Shown: one piece after another, positions 17,367-24,478 of the stretch
Layout: every line of letters begins with the position of its first letter
How positions within the stretch are numbered: the stretch's first letter is position 1
NCBI RefSeq assembly: GCF_900108065.1
Contig: NZ_FNVQ01000001.1
Location: 744,001 to 808,000 of the forward strand
Direction of reading: 5' to 3'
Length of the DNA: 64,000 nucleotides
Source: Marinobacterium lutimaris
GTDB lineage: Bacteria; Pseudomonadota; Gammaproteobacteria; Pseudomonadales; Balneatricaceae
The notes under the pieces: generated by a model
Database searches by the model: none
What the model was told of the DNA's origin: nothing
Seen by the model: the letters and a program-made list of their open reading frames with translations, nothing else
Translations under genes and position numbers: made by a program

Positions 17367-17967
17367 ACGGTAACGCCACTCCAATCAGTGCAAATAGACT
17401 CCCGCAGGAGCGGTTAAAGCCTTTTCCTGCACGTTGCAGCCAAGGCCTGAAGAAGTGAGCAAACTTGGCCACTTGATACTCGACCACAAATTCGATGACC
17501 GCATAGGTTATTGCCATTACGGCAAATTGCGGAACCATCGGCCTTTCAGCGTCAAGGAACTGAGGCAGAAAGGCGGCATAGAAAACCAACACTTTCGGGT
17601 TCGACAACGCCGTAAGAAGCCCTTTCCGGAACAGGGAGTGATTAGGAACAAGGCTATGTTGCCCCTCAATTCCCAGCTGGAGCACCGGAGCCCGCCAGAG
17701 TTGAATACCTAACCAAAGCAGGTAGGCAGCACCCACCCACTTCAGAATCAACAGAGTGTCAGAAGAGGTTTGGATCAGCGCCCCCAGTCCAAACATGGAA
17801 AGCGCAATCAAGCAGGTAAACCCCAGCACGCCGCCCGCCACGGTATAAACAGCTTTTCCAGAGCCATACAACGCACCATGAGTCAGTGCCAATAATCCAT
17901 TGGGCCCAGGGGTTATAGCCAATCCGATAACTGCTAGGGTGTAGAGCAGCCAAGAGTGAAGATCCAT
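17356..17967 (-). CDS. LysE/RhtB-family amino acid exporter
   Basis: This 203-residue protein has six hydrophobic helices and the family N-terminus AVIGLAITPGPNGLLALTHGALYGSGKAVYTVAGGVLGF, with GAAYLLWLGIQLWR and GLLTALSNPKVLVFYAAFLPQF. It exports amino acids or similar metabolites. The ATG at 17967 is chosen because GGAG lies nine bases upstream; the ATG at 17976 is too close to it. It is divergent from the AraC-type gene at 18067, which may regulate it. Confidence 0.88.
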   Translation of the reverse strand: MDLHSWLLYTLAVIGLAITPGPNGLLALTHGALYGSGKAVYTVAGGVLGFTCLIALSMFGLGALIQTSSDTLLILKWVGAAYLLWLGIQLWRAPVLQLGIEGQHSLVPNHSLFRKGLLTALSNPKVLVFYAAFLPQFLDAERPMVPQFAVMAITYAVIEFVVEYQVAKFAHFFRPWLQRAGKGFNRSCGSLFALIGVALPLMR

Positions 17968-18066
17968 TACAACCATCTCCGATTAATTTCGACTGGGCTA
18001 GTCTAGACGTACAGCAGAACAAACACGCGGTAATATTTGGACTAAATCTGGGGTTTATTGGTCATC

Positions 18067-19062
18067 ATGCACATGTACAACACAAGTCCTAAAACCGATG
18101 TTCGGTTTCTGTTATTGCCCCTGCCAGAGTTCGCAATGCTGCCGTTCGGCGGCTTTGTAGACAAATTACGTTTTACGGCTGATGAAGAGGACTACAGCCG
18201 GCAGCACTATTGTTCCTGGCTAATTTTGGGAGACATGCCGGGCTGCATCATTTCGAGCAGTGGGGTCGCGGTGCAGGTACAAGTGACCCTGCCTGAGATC
18301 CAGTACGCCGATTTCGATTATCTAGTGGTTTTTGGCGGCCGATCCGCTATGGCCACCCAAGGGTTGGCCCCTCGATATAGATCGATCTTGAGTGCCGCCG
18401 TGCGACAAGGCGTGAAGCTGGTTAGTATCGATAATGCCTGTTTCCTGCTAGCAGCCTGTGGGCTGCTGGATGGACATAAGGTGGCGATTCATTGGCGCCA
18501 CGAAGCTGAGTTTCGAGCCTGTTACCCCCGCATCGAGACTCTGGCCAATCAGATCTATTGTTTCGATGGGGATGTGATCTCTTGTTCGGGAGGGAGCTCG
18601 GCCATTGATCTGGCGGTGGAGATCCTGGCGCGCGCCTGCGGACGGAGCAAAGCCCTCAAAGGTCTCTCGGACATGCTGGTGGATGAGGCACGTAGCAGTG
18701 TGCATCTGCTTAAGTCCCAGAACAGGGAAATGACGGCAGTACCGCACCTCGGACATGCCATTGCGCTTATGCGCACCTGGATGGCCTCAAACAAGACCAC
18801 CACCGAGCTATCTGAAATGGTCGGCATCAGTCGACGGCAACTGGATAGATTGTTTGTCGATTTTCACCACGTCACAGCCCGACAATACTGGACCGAAATG
18901 AAGCTTCAGCATGCGAAGTGGCGATTGCTAAACTCAAGCCACAGTATTGCGACAATCGCCGATGAAATAGGCATCGCCGATACAAGTTATTTCGGCAAAC
19001 TGTTTAGCAAGCGTTTTGGCGTGCCGCCTGCGACCTTCCGACGAAATGGACTGAATGAATGA
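18067..19062 (+). CDS. GlxA-like AraC-family regulator
   Basis: This protein of about 331 residues has an N-terminal DJ-1/PfpI domain (VRFLLLPLPEFAMLPFGGFVDKLRFTADEED; ADFDYLVVFGGR; SIDNACFLLAACGLLDGHKVAIHWRHE) and a C-terminal AraC helix-turn-helix pair (TTELSEMVGISRRQLDRLFVDFHHVTARQYWTEMKLQHAKWRLLNSSHSIATIADEIGIADTSYFGKLFSKRFGVPPATFRR). It is divergent from a LysE-family exporter with about 100 bases between them. The DJ-1 domain usually senses an amine or amino acid derivative. ATG codons at 18067 and 18073 are both possible. Confidence 0.88.
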   Translation: MHMYNTSPKTDVRFLLLPLPEFAMLPFGGFVDKLRFTADEEDYSRQHYCSWLILGDMPGCIISSSGVAVQVQVTLPEIQYADFDYLVVFGGRSAMATQGLAPRYRSILSAAVRQGVKLVSIDNACFLLAACGLLDGHKVAIHWRHEAEFRACYPRIETLANQIYCFDGDVISCSGGSSAIDLAVEILARACGRSKALKGLSDMLVDEARSSVHLLKSQNREMTAVPHLGHAIALMRTWMASNKTTTELSEMVGISRRQLDRLFVDFHHVTARQYWTEMKLQHAKWRLLNSSHSIATIADEIGIADTSYFGKLFSKRFGVPPATFRRNGLNE

Positions 19063-19300
19063 TTACCAGTCTTGCACCGTCGGCTTGTACCGATAGCCGC
19101 ACCTTGGTGCTGTATACCTAATCTCTGCAAAGGGGCAGTTTCCGTCCCCAGCTCAGGCTCATAAAAGTTAACGACCAGCGCTGAGCCACCATTCGTGATA
19201 GTCAAACATCGGTGATGTTCACCGATTAGCGAACTCATGGCAGCTCCGCCAATGACGACTGATTCGGCGGGCTAGAGCATCATTGGATCGGGTGATATAA

Positions 19301-19960
19301 ATGGCGCTTCCATTCGCCTTTTATCTCTATCAGGTCTCTATGCCTTTCGATATTACCGCTGCTGTCAACATCATGGGGCTCACCGCTGTCGGTGTATTTG
19401 CCATCTCTGGCGCATTGGAGGCCGCAAGGCAGAGGATGGATATCCTTGGCTTTATGCTGATCGGCACGGTCACTGGAATCGGTGGCGGCACCCTGCGTGA
19501 TCTTCTTTTGGGTAGCGTTCCGGTGTTCTGGATTCGCGAGCCGATCTGGATCATCGTCTGTCTCGTCGCGTCGGCCATAACTTACTTCGTTACACCCATG
19601 TTAGCCTCGCTCTCAAAAGCTCTGCTGTGGATGGATGCCGTAGGCCTGGCTCTCTTCGCAGTGGTCGGTACCGAGGTAACACTTAACTTCGGCGCCACAC
19701 CGTTGATCGCCGTCTGCATGGGGGTGATGACCGCTTCCTTCGGAGGTATCGCTCGGGATGTGCTCTGTCGCAGCAATCTGACGTTGATGAATGATGAACT
19801 CTATATCACCACCGCGCTGGCAGGCTCTATCGTTTATCTGATGCTCGATAGCCTTGGCCTGCCATCCAGCTATGACCTGATCGGCGGCTTTTGCGTGGCC
19901 TTCCTGCTGCGTGCATTGGCAATGCGCTTCAAAATCAAACTGCCTAACCTTTACAGGTAG
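19301..19960 (+). CDS. TRIC-type cation channel family protein (UPF0126)
   Basis: This 219-residue membrane protein has seven hydrophobic segments and the repeated UPF0126 pattern: GLTAVGVFAISGALEAARQRMDILGFMLIGTVTGIGGGTLRDLLLG in the first half and DAVGLALFAVVGTEVTLNFGATPLIAVCMGVMTASFGGIARDVLC in the second. Homologues (E. coli YicG/YadS) are prokaryotic trimeric intracellular cation channel proteins; a role in glycine uptake has been proposed for some. Starts at 19301 and at Met14 (19340) are both possible. Confidence 0.87.
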   Translation: MALPFAFYLYQVSMPFDITAAVNIMGLTAVGVFAISGALEAARQRMDILGFMLIGTVTGIGGGTLRDLLLGSVPVFWIREPIWIIVCLVASAITYFVTPMLASLSKALLWMDAVGLALFAVVGTEVTLNFGATPLIAVCMGVMTASFGGIARDVLCRSNLTLMNDELYITTALAGSIVYLMLDSLGLPSSYDLIGGFCVAFLLRALAMRFKIKLPNLYR

Positions 19961-20270
19961 CGGGCCCTGGATCGACCGATCGATCGGCAGGCTCTGGGGA
20001 AGCTAGGCAGAGTGCGGACTGCTGCGATAAGTGAAAGGCTTGCCATCAGATTTTTATCGATAACCACGCCTGACTCTAACAGAGCGAATATCTGCTTCAT
20101 GCCACGACCAGCCGATCACATTCAAATCCGGCTTAGCTGAATACACATGCCGCAACGGGCTGAAATAGATTGCACCGCGACGAAGAGATCCTTCACGTCT
20201 GGAAGGCTGTCGTTTAAATAACCGACGCGATCAGCGCCAGCTCAGGGGGAGGGGAATAGCAGAGAAAGGT
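19961..20270. other. Intergenic region without recognised gene
   Basis: This stretch separates two convergent genes. It includes a short palindrome CCGATCGATCGG near 19976 and nothing else that I can support. Confidence 0.5.
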
Positions 20271-20305
20271 TGGCAGGGCGGCAGAGCGAATCCGCCGTCC
20301 CGCCA
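20271..20305 (-). terminator. Putative hairpin terminator of the SDR gene
   Basis: An imperfect GC-rich inverted repeat (TGGCAGGGCGG against CCGCCGTCCCGCCA) lies just beyond the SDR stop codon at 20314. In the reverse direction it is followed by a pyrimidine-rich stretch rather than a clean T-run. Confidence 0.5.
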
Positions 20306-20313
20306 GGTGCTCG

Positions 20314-21081
20314 TTAGTGCGCGGTGAACCCGCCGTCGACCGCCATGGCGTGGCCGACCAGGAAGGAGGAGTCCGGGCTGGAGAGCCAGAGAACCGCCTT
20401 GGCGACTTCTTCCGCTTTACCCAGACGACCGATCGGCTGAGCCGCAGCGATCATCTCTTCGGTCAGCGCGCCTTTCTTCAGCATGTCGGAGACCATCGGT
20501 GTGTCGATCGCGCCCGGGCAGACCGCATTGATGCGGATGCCGCGCGGGGCGTATTCCAGTGCAGCGCTCTTGGTCAGGCCGATAACGCCGTGTTTGGAAG
20601 CGTGATAAGCCGCCAGACGTGCCAGGCCAACCAGGCCGCCGGTGGAGGAGCAGTTGACGATGACGCCGGCGCCCTGTTCACGCATCTGCTGCAGCTCGTG
20701 CTTCTGGCAAGCCCAGACGCCACGCAGGTTGATGGCGTTGACCTTGTCGAAGTCCTCGGCGGTTTCTTCAGCCGCATCGCAGGCCGGAACCTGAATGCCA
20801 GCGTTGTTGAAGGCGATATCCAGGCTGCCGAAAGTTTCAACGGTCTGTTTTACCAGTGCCGCTACCTGAGCTTCATCGGCCACGTCGCAGGCGAAACCGG
20901 CGGCCTTGCCATCAGCGGCTTTGATCTCTTCAACAACGGCGTTCAGCGCAGTCTCGTTGATGTCCGACAGCATCACTGCGGCGCCGGCTTCGGCAAATGC
21001 TTTGGCGGTCGCGTAGCCCATGCCTGATGCGGCTCCGGTTACCAGTGCGACCTTGCCTGAAAAATCATAAGTGACACTCAT
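20314..21081 (-). CDS. SDR-family oxidoreductase
   Basis: This 255-residue protein is a classical short-chain dehydrogenase. It has the NAD(P)-binding motif TGAASGMGYATA near residue 15, the NNAG motif, catalytic Ser in VNCSSTGG, and the YHASKHG Tyr-Lys pair, ending with GHAMAVDGGFTAH. The ATG at 21081 is chosen for its AAGGA ribosome site; a longer frame to 21126 has none. Neighbours give no clue to the substrate. Confidence 0.88.
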   Translation of the reverse strand: MSVTYDFSGKVALVTGAASGMGYATAKAFAEAGAAVMLSDINETALNAVVEEIKAADGKAAGFACDVADEAQVAALVKQTVETFGSLDIAFNNAGIQVPACDAAEETAEDFDKVNAINLRGVWACQKHELQQMREQGAGVIVNCSSTGGLVGLARLAAYHASKHGVIGLTKSAALEYAPRGIRINAVCPGAIDTPMVSDMLKKGALTEEMIAAAQPIGRLGKAEEVAKAVLWLSSPDSSFLVGHAMAVDGGFTAH

Positions 21082-21321
21082 TACTGAATCCTTGGAAGGG
21101 TTAAAAGTAGTGTCTCTATTATCCACGCAGGGTCGTGCTTGAGAGGGGGGCTAGGTTGATAGCAGCTATGAGCTCGTTCGATAAGTCGCGAGCTGGGACG
21201 GCATACAGGAAGCAGGCGCGGCTTAAAACAGGGCGACTGAAGAGAGTGCAGCTTAAGAGAAGGGCTGGTGCGGGGGGCGGAAAGTCAGCGGCACCCTGGT
21301 GTGACAGAGTGCCTGCGCAGG

Positions 21322-21732
21322 TCAGTCCCGTTTTAAAAACGGAAACATCATCGTCCAGGGCATCATTGCAGCCTGCATCAACGTATTCATCTGCTGCTGA
21401 AGCTCCTGTTGGAGGAGAAGCTGCATCCGTTCTGCCGCCTCGACAATCTGTTCGGCGGGTATGGATGCGTCTATCTGTCGGGCAGCGTGCAGGCCCCGGT
21501 CGAAGCGACCCTGTTCACCAAGAATCCGCACCTGGTCATCTTCCAGGCGCACCTCTAGTTTCAGGTATTCAAACTTCAGCCAGGGAAACATGGCTGCCCA
21601 GGGCTGCAACGGATTAAACCCGCCCAGGCTATCCAGCTCCCGGCTGCTGTTCGTGTTGTAAGACGTGCTTTGAGTGCTTTTAGCGCCGGGTAGCCACTCA
21701 CCCGTTTTAACGTTCTGCGTGTGCTCGGCCAT
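21322..21732 (-). CDS. Uncharacterised protein with Trp/Pro-rich and Gln-rich segments
   Basis: This 136-residue protein is not recognised. It has a Ser/Thr/Asn-rich N-terminus, a middle segment FNPLQPWAAMFPWLKFEYLKLEVRLEDDQVRILGEQGRFDRGLH, a helical Gln/Leu stretch (AAERMQLLLQQELQQQMNTLMQAAMM) and a C-terminal PWTMMFPFLKRD that echoes the PWAAMFPWLK motif. The amphipathic, Gln-rich helix recalls granule- or membrane-surface proteins such as phasins, but that is only a resemblance. It stands alone between the SDR and MFS genes on the same strand. The codon pattern supports a real gene. Confidence 0.6.
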   Translation of the reverse strand: MAEHTQNVKTGEWLPGAKSTQSTSYNTNSSRELDSLGGFNPLQPWAAMFPWLKFEYLKLEVRLEDDQVRILGEQGRFDRGLHAARQIDASIPAEQIVEAAERMQLLLQQELQQQMNTLMQAAMMPWTMMFPFLKRD

Positions 21733-21802
21733 ATCTCGCCTCCCGATAGATGGTTAAGGCTAAAGATAGGCCGGATTTCGTGAAAATGTATGACAGGAGT
21801 AC

Positions 21803-23071
21803 TCAGTAAGCCTGGCGCGCCGCCTGTCGGCGGTTGGTGGATACCAGCAGGCCGTAGCAGAGCAGGGAGCCTGCGCCGGATATGGCGATCACCGTGCCCA
21901 TGGCGCCGGGCGTGCCGTCGGCAAACAAGCCAACCAGGCCGGTACCGGCTATGCCGCCGCCGTACTGCAGTGAACCGACCAGCGCGGACACTGCTCCCGC
22001 CTCCTGGGGGACATCGGCCAGCGCGCCGGCGATGGAGTTACCGACGATAAAACCGGTGCAGGAGACAAAGCAAAACATCGGTACCGCCAGGCCCCACAGG
22101 CCACCCCAATCGGTCAGTGACGCCAGGTAGATCAGCAAACCGCTAATCATCGCGCCGGTGGTGCCGATGCCGAGCAGGCGGTCCACCGAGGTTTTCATCA
22201 CCAGCCGGCTGTTTAGGATATTGGAGCCCATGATGCCGAAAATACCGGCGCCAAACAGCAGACCGTAATACTCCGAAGGCACGCCGTAGTAATCGATATA
22301 GGCAAAGGGCGAGCCGGACACATAGGCGAACATGCCGGCATAGAAGAATGAGCCGAGCCCCAGGTAAGCCAGAATGCGCGGCTGGACGATGATCTGTCCG
22401 TAGCGACGCAACGTGCGGCCGGCGCTCTCGTGACGGCGTACCGAGTCGGGCAGGGTTTCCGGGATGGTGGTTAGCGCGGCCATCGTCAGTACACCCACGG
22501 CGACCAGCACCCAGAAAATGCCGCGCCAGCTGCTCATCGCCTCAACCTGGGCGCCGATGATCGGCCCGAGCAGCGGGGCGGCGGTCATTACCGCCAGCAG
22601 CGTCGACATCATCTGTGCGGCCTTGGGCCCCTCATAAAGATCACGCACCATGGCGCGACCGAGTACCACACCCGCTGAAGCACCCAGCGCCTGCACGATA
22701 CGCCAGCAGATGATTTCAAAGATGGTGTCAGACAGGGCACAGCCCATGGCGCCGATGATAAACAAACCGAGTCCGAGCGCGATTGGCAGCTTACGCCCGA
22801 AACGGTCGCTGATAGGCCCCCAGAACAGCTGACCGACACTGAAACCGATCAGGTAGCCGGTGATGGTGAACTCAATGGAACCGTGACCGGCACCGAAGGC
22901 TTCCTCCATGGCGGGCATCGCCGGCAGGTAGAAATCGGTGGAGATGGAGGCAAAGCCCATCAGTGCGGCGAGTACGCCGAGGATATGCCAACTGATATTG
23001 CTGTTGCGTAAACTGGCGGGTTGACCGACAACGCTGGGGTCGACGGTCAGTGTTTTACTGCTGTCTGACAT
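21803..23071 (-). CDS. Bcr/CflA-family MFS drug-efflux transporter
   Basis: This 422-residue membrane protein has about 12 hydrophobic segments and Bcr/CflA features: STDFYLPAMPAMEEAFGAGHGSIEFTITGYLIGFSVGQLFWGPISDRFGRKLPIALGLGLF (MFS motif A) and ALGASAGVVLGRAMVRDLYEG (motif C region). It exports small molecules by proton antiport. It is divergent from the LysR gene at 23231 with a palindrome between them, so that regulator probably controls it. Confidence 0.9.
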   Translation of the reverse strand: MSDSSKTLTVDPSVVGQPASLRNSNISWHILGVLAALMGFASISTDFYLPAMPAMEEAFGAGHGSIEFTITGYLIGFSVGQLFWGPISDRFGRKLPIALGLGLFIIGAMGCALSDTIFEIICWRIVQALGASAGVVLGRAMVRDLYEGPKAAQMMSTLLAVMTAAPLLGPIIGAQVEAMSSWRGIFWVLVAVGVLTMAALTTIPETLPDSVRRHESAGRTLRRYGQIIVQPRILAYLGLGSFFYAGMFAYVSGSPFAYIDYYGVPSEYYGLLFGAGIFGIMGSNILNSRLVMKTSVDRLLGIGTTGAMISGLLIYLASLTDWGGLWGLAVPMFCFVSCTGFIVGNSIAGALADVPQEAGAVSALVGSLQYGGGIAGTGLVGLFADGTPGAMGTVIAISGAGSLLCYGLLVSTNRRQAARQAY

Positions 23072-23121
23072 CTGATTTTCGTACCTGGTGAAATAACGGT
23101 CGGGCCGGTAGAGAGGAGGAT

Positions 23122-23139
23122 CTATTCGGTTGCGAATAG
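23122..23139. promoter_or_regulatory. Palindrome between MFS and LysR genes
   Basis: CTATTCG-GTTG-CGAATAG is a perfect inverted repeat with seven-base arms, 50 bases upstream of the efflux gene and 91 upstream of the LysR start. Position and symmetry suggest the LysR operator. Confidence 0.55.
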
Positions 23140-23230
23140 CTGGACTGCGCCCGCGGATTGTCAGTGTATTGATTTATGAGATAGATTAGAAATGCGATTT
23201 TTAAATTATATTTATGCTGGTATTTCATAA

Positions 23231-24157
23231 ATGAAAAGGGATGAAGTGGGCGATCTGCTCACCTTTCTGGCGGTGGTCGAAGAGCGTAGCTTCACCCGTG
23301 CCGCCGCCAAGCTGGGAACCTCCCAATCCGCGGTTAGCCACACCATGCGCCGTCTTGAAGAGCGCCTCGATATCCGCCTGCTGACCCGTACAACACGCAG
23401 TGTGTCGCCCACGGAGGCGGGGCAGAAGCTGGCGGCAACCCTGGAGCCCGCGTTCGCGGATATAGCAACCCAGCTCGATCGGCTTAATGACTATCGTGAC
23501 AAGGTCACCGGAACGCTGCGCATCACGGCTACCCGCACAGCGGCGGAGTTTATTCTGCTGCCTGTCTGCACCCGTCTGCTGCGCGAACATCCAGAGCTGA
23601 ATATCGAGATCTCGGTGGAGGCTCGGATGGTTGATCTGGTGGCTGAGGGGTTTGATGCCGGTGTGCGTCTTGGCGAGCATGTCGAGAAAGATATGGTCGC
23701 GGTGCCTATCGGGCCCGATCTCAAAATGGTTGTGGCCGGCTCGCCGGATTATCTGGCGAGGATGGGGCGACCGCAAACCCCGCATGACCTGACCGACCAT
23801 AACTGCATCAATCTGCGTATGCCGACCTCCGGCGGGCTCTATGCCTGGGAATTCGCAGAGGATGGGCGCGAGTTTAATGTGCGGGTCGAAGGGCAGTTCA
23901 CCAGTAACGTGGCGAACCTGATTATCCAGTCGGCGATCAATGGCGGCGGCCTCTGCTGCCTGCCCAACGATACGATGAAAGAGGCGCTGAGTAGCGGCCA
24001 ACTGTTACCGGTGCTGGAAGAGTGGTGCCCCTATTTTCCGGGTTTTCATCTCTATTATCCGAGCCGGCGTCAGCACTCCGCTGCGTTCAAGTTGTTTCTC
24101 GATGCGTTGCGTGAGAGCGGGGTTGCATCTGGGCCTTTAGAACGGGGCGAGGAGTAA
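23231..24157 (+). CDS. LysR-family regulator divergent from the MFS pump
   Basis: This 308-residue protein has the LysR helix-turn-helix (DLLTFLAVVEERSFTRAAAKLGTSQSAVSHTMRRLEERLDIRLLTRTTRSVSPTEAGQKL) and a CrgA/AaeR-branch effector domain (LRITATRTAAEFILLPVCTRLLREHPELNIEISVEARMVDLVAEGFDAGVRLGE). It probably regulates the divergent Bcr/CflA transporter and itself. Nine bases after its stop begins a small HNH gene in the same direction. Confidence 0.88.
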   Translation: MKRDEVGDLLTFLAVVEERSFTRAAAKLGTSQSAVSHTMRRLEERLDIRLLTRTTRSVSPTEAGQKLAATLEPAFADIATQLDRLNDYRDKVTGTLRITATRTAAEFILLPVCTRLLREHPELNIEISVEARMVDLVAEGFDAGVRLGEHVEKDMVAVPIGPDLKMVVAGSPDYLARMGRPQTPHDLTDHNCINLRMPTSGGLYAWEFAEDGREFNVRVEGQFTSNVANLIIQSAINGGGLCCLPNDTMKEALSSGQLLPVLEEWCPYFPGFHLYYPSRRQHSAAFKLFLDALRESGVASGPLERGEE

Positions 24158-24166
24158 TTAGAGGCG

Positions 24167-24460
24167 ATGCGAAAGAGTCCCGAGATCAAGCATTGCGAGC
24201 TTTGTCAGCGCGAGGCGCCGTTAACCTTTCATCACCTGATTCCGCGCAAGGTACACAGGCGTCCGCGCTTCAAAAAACAGTACAGCACGGAGGAGCTGCA
24301 GCAGGGCATCTGGCTTTGTTACCCCTGTCACAGGGCGGTGCACAAATTCCATGACGAGATGACACTGGGGCAGGAGCTGAACAGCCTGGAAAAGCTGCTT
24401 GCTGATCCCGAGGTCCTGCGCCATATCAGCTGGGTAAAGAAACAGAAGATCCGCCAGTAA
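24167..24460 (+). CDS. Small HNH-domain protein (YisB-like)
   Basis: This 97-residue protein has an HNH nuclease-like core: CELCQREAPLTFHHLIPRKVHRR with two zinc cysteines and the His-His pair, then LCYPCHRAVHKF with a second CxxC and the final His. Such small HNH proteins are stand-alone endonuclease candidates of unknown role. GAGG precedes the ATG. It is nine bases from the LysR gene and convergent with the nuclease-helicase gene. Confidence 0.8.
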   Translation: MRKSPEIKHCELCQREAPLTFHHLIPRKVHRRPRFKKQYSTEELQQGIWLCYPCHRAVHKFHDEMTLGQELNSLEKLLADPEVLRHISWVKKQKIRQ

Positions 24461-24478
24461 TCAGGTTATAGCGGCCGT

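Noticed and set aside
18979-19238. 83-residue reverse frame overlapping the GlxA-like gene
   Set aside because: Nearly a third of it lies inside the regulator gene on the other strand and the rest matches no family; kept only as a possible remnant in the findings.
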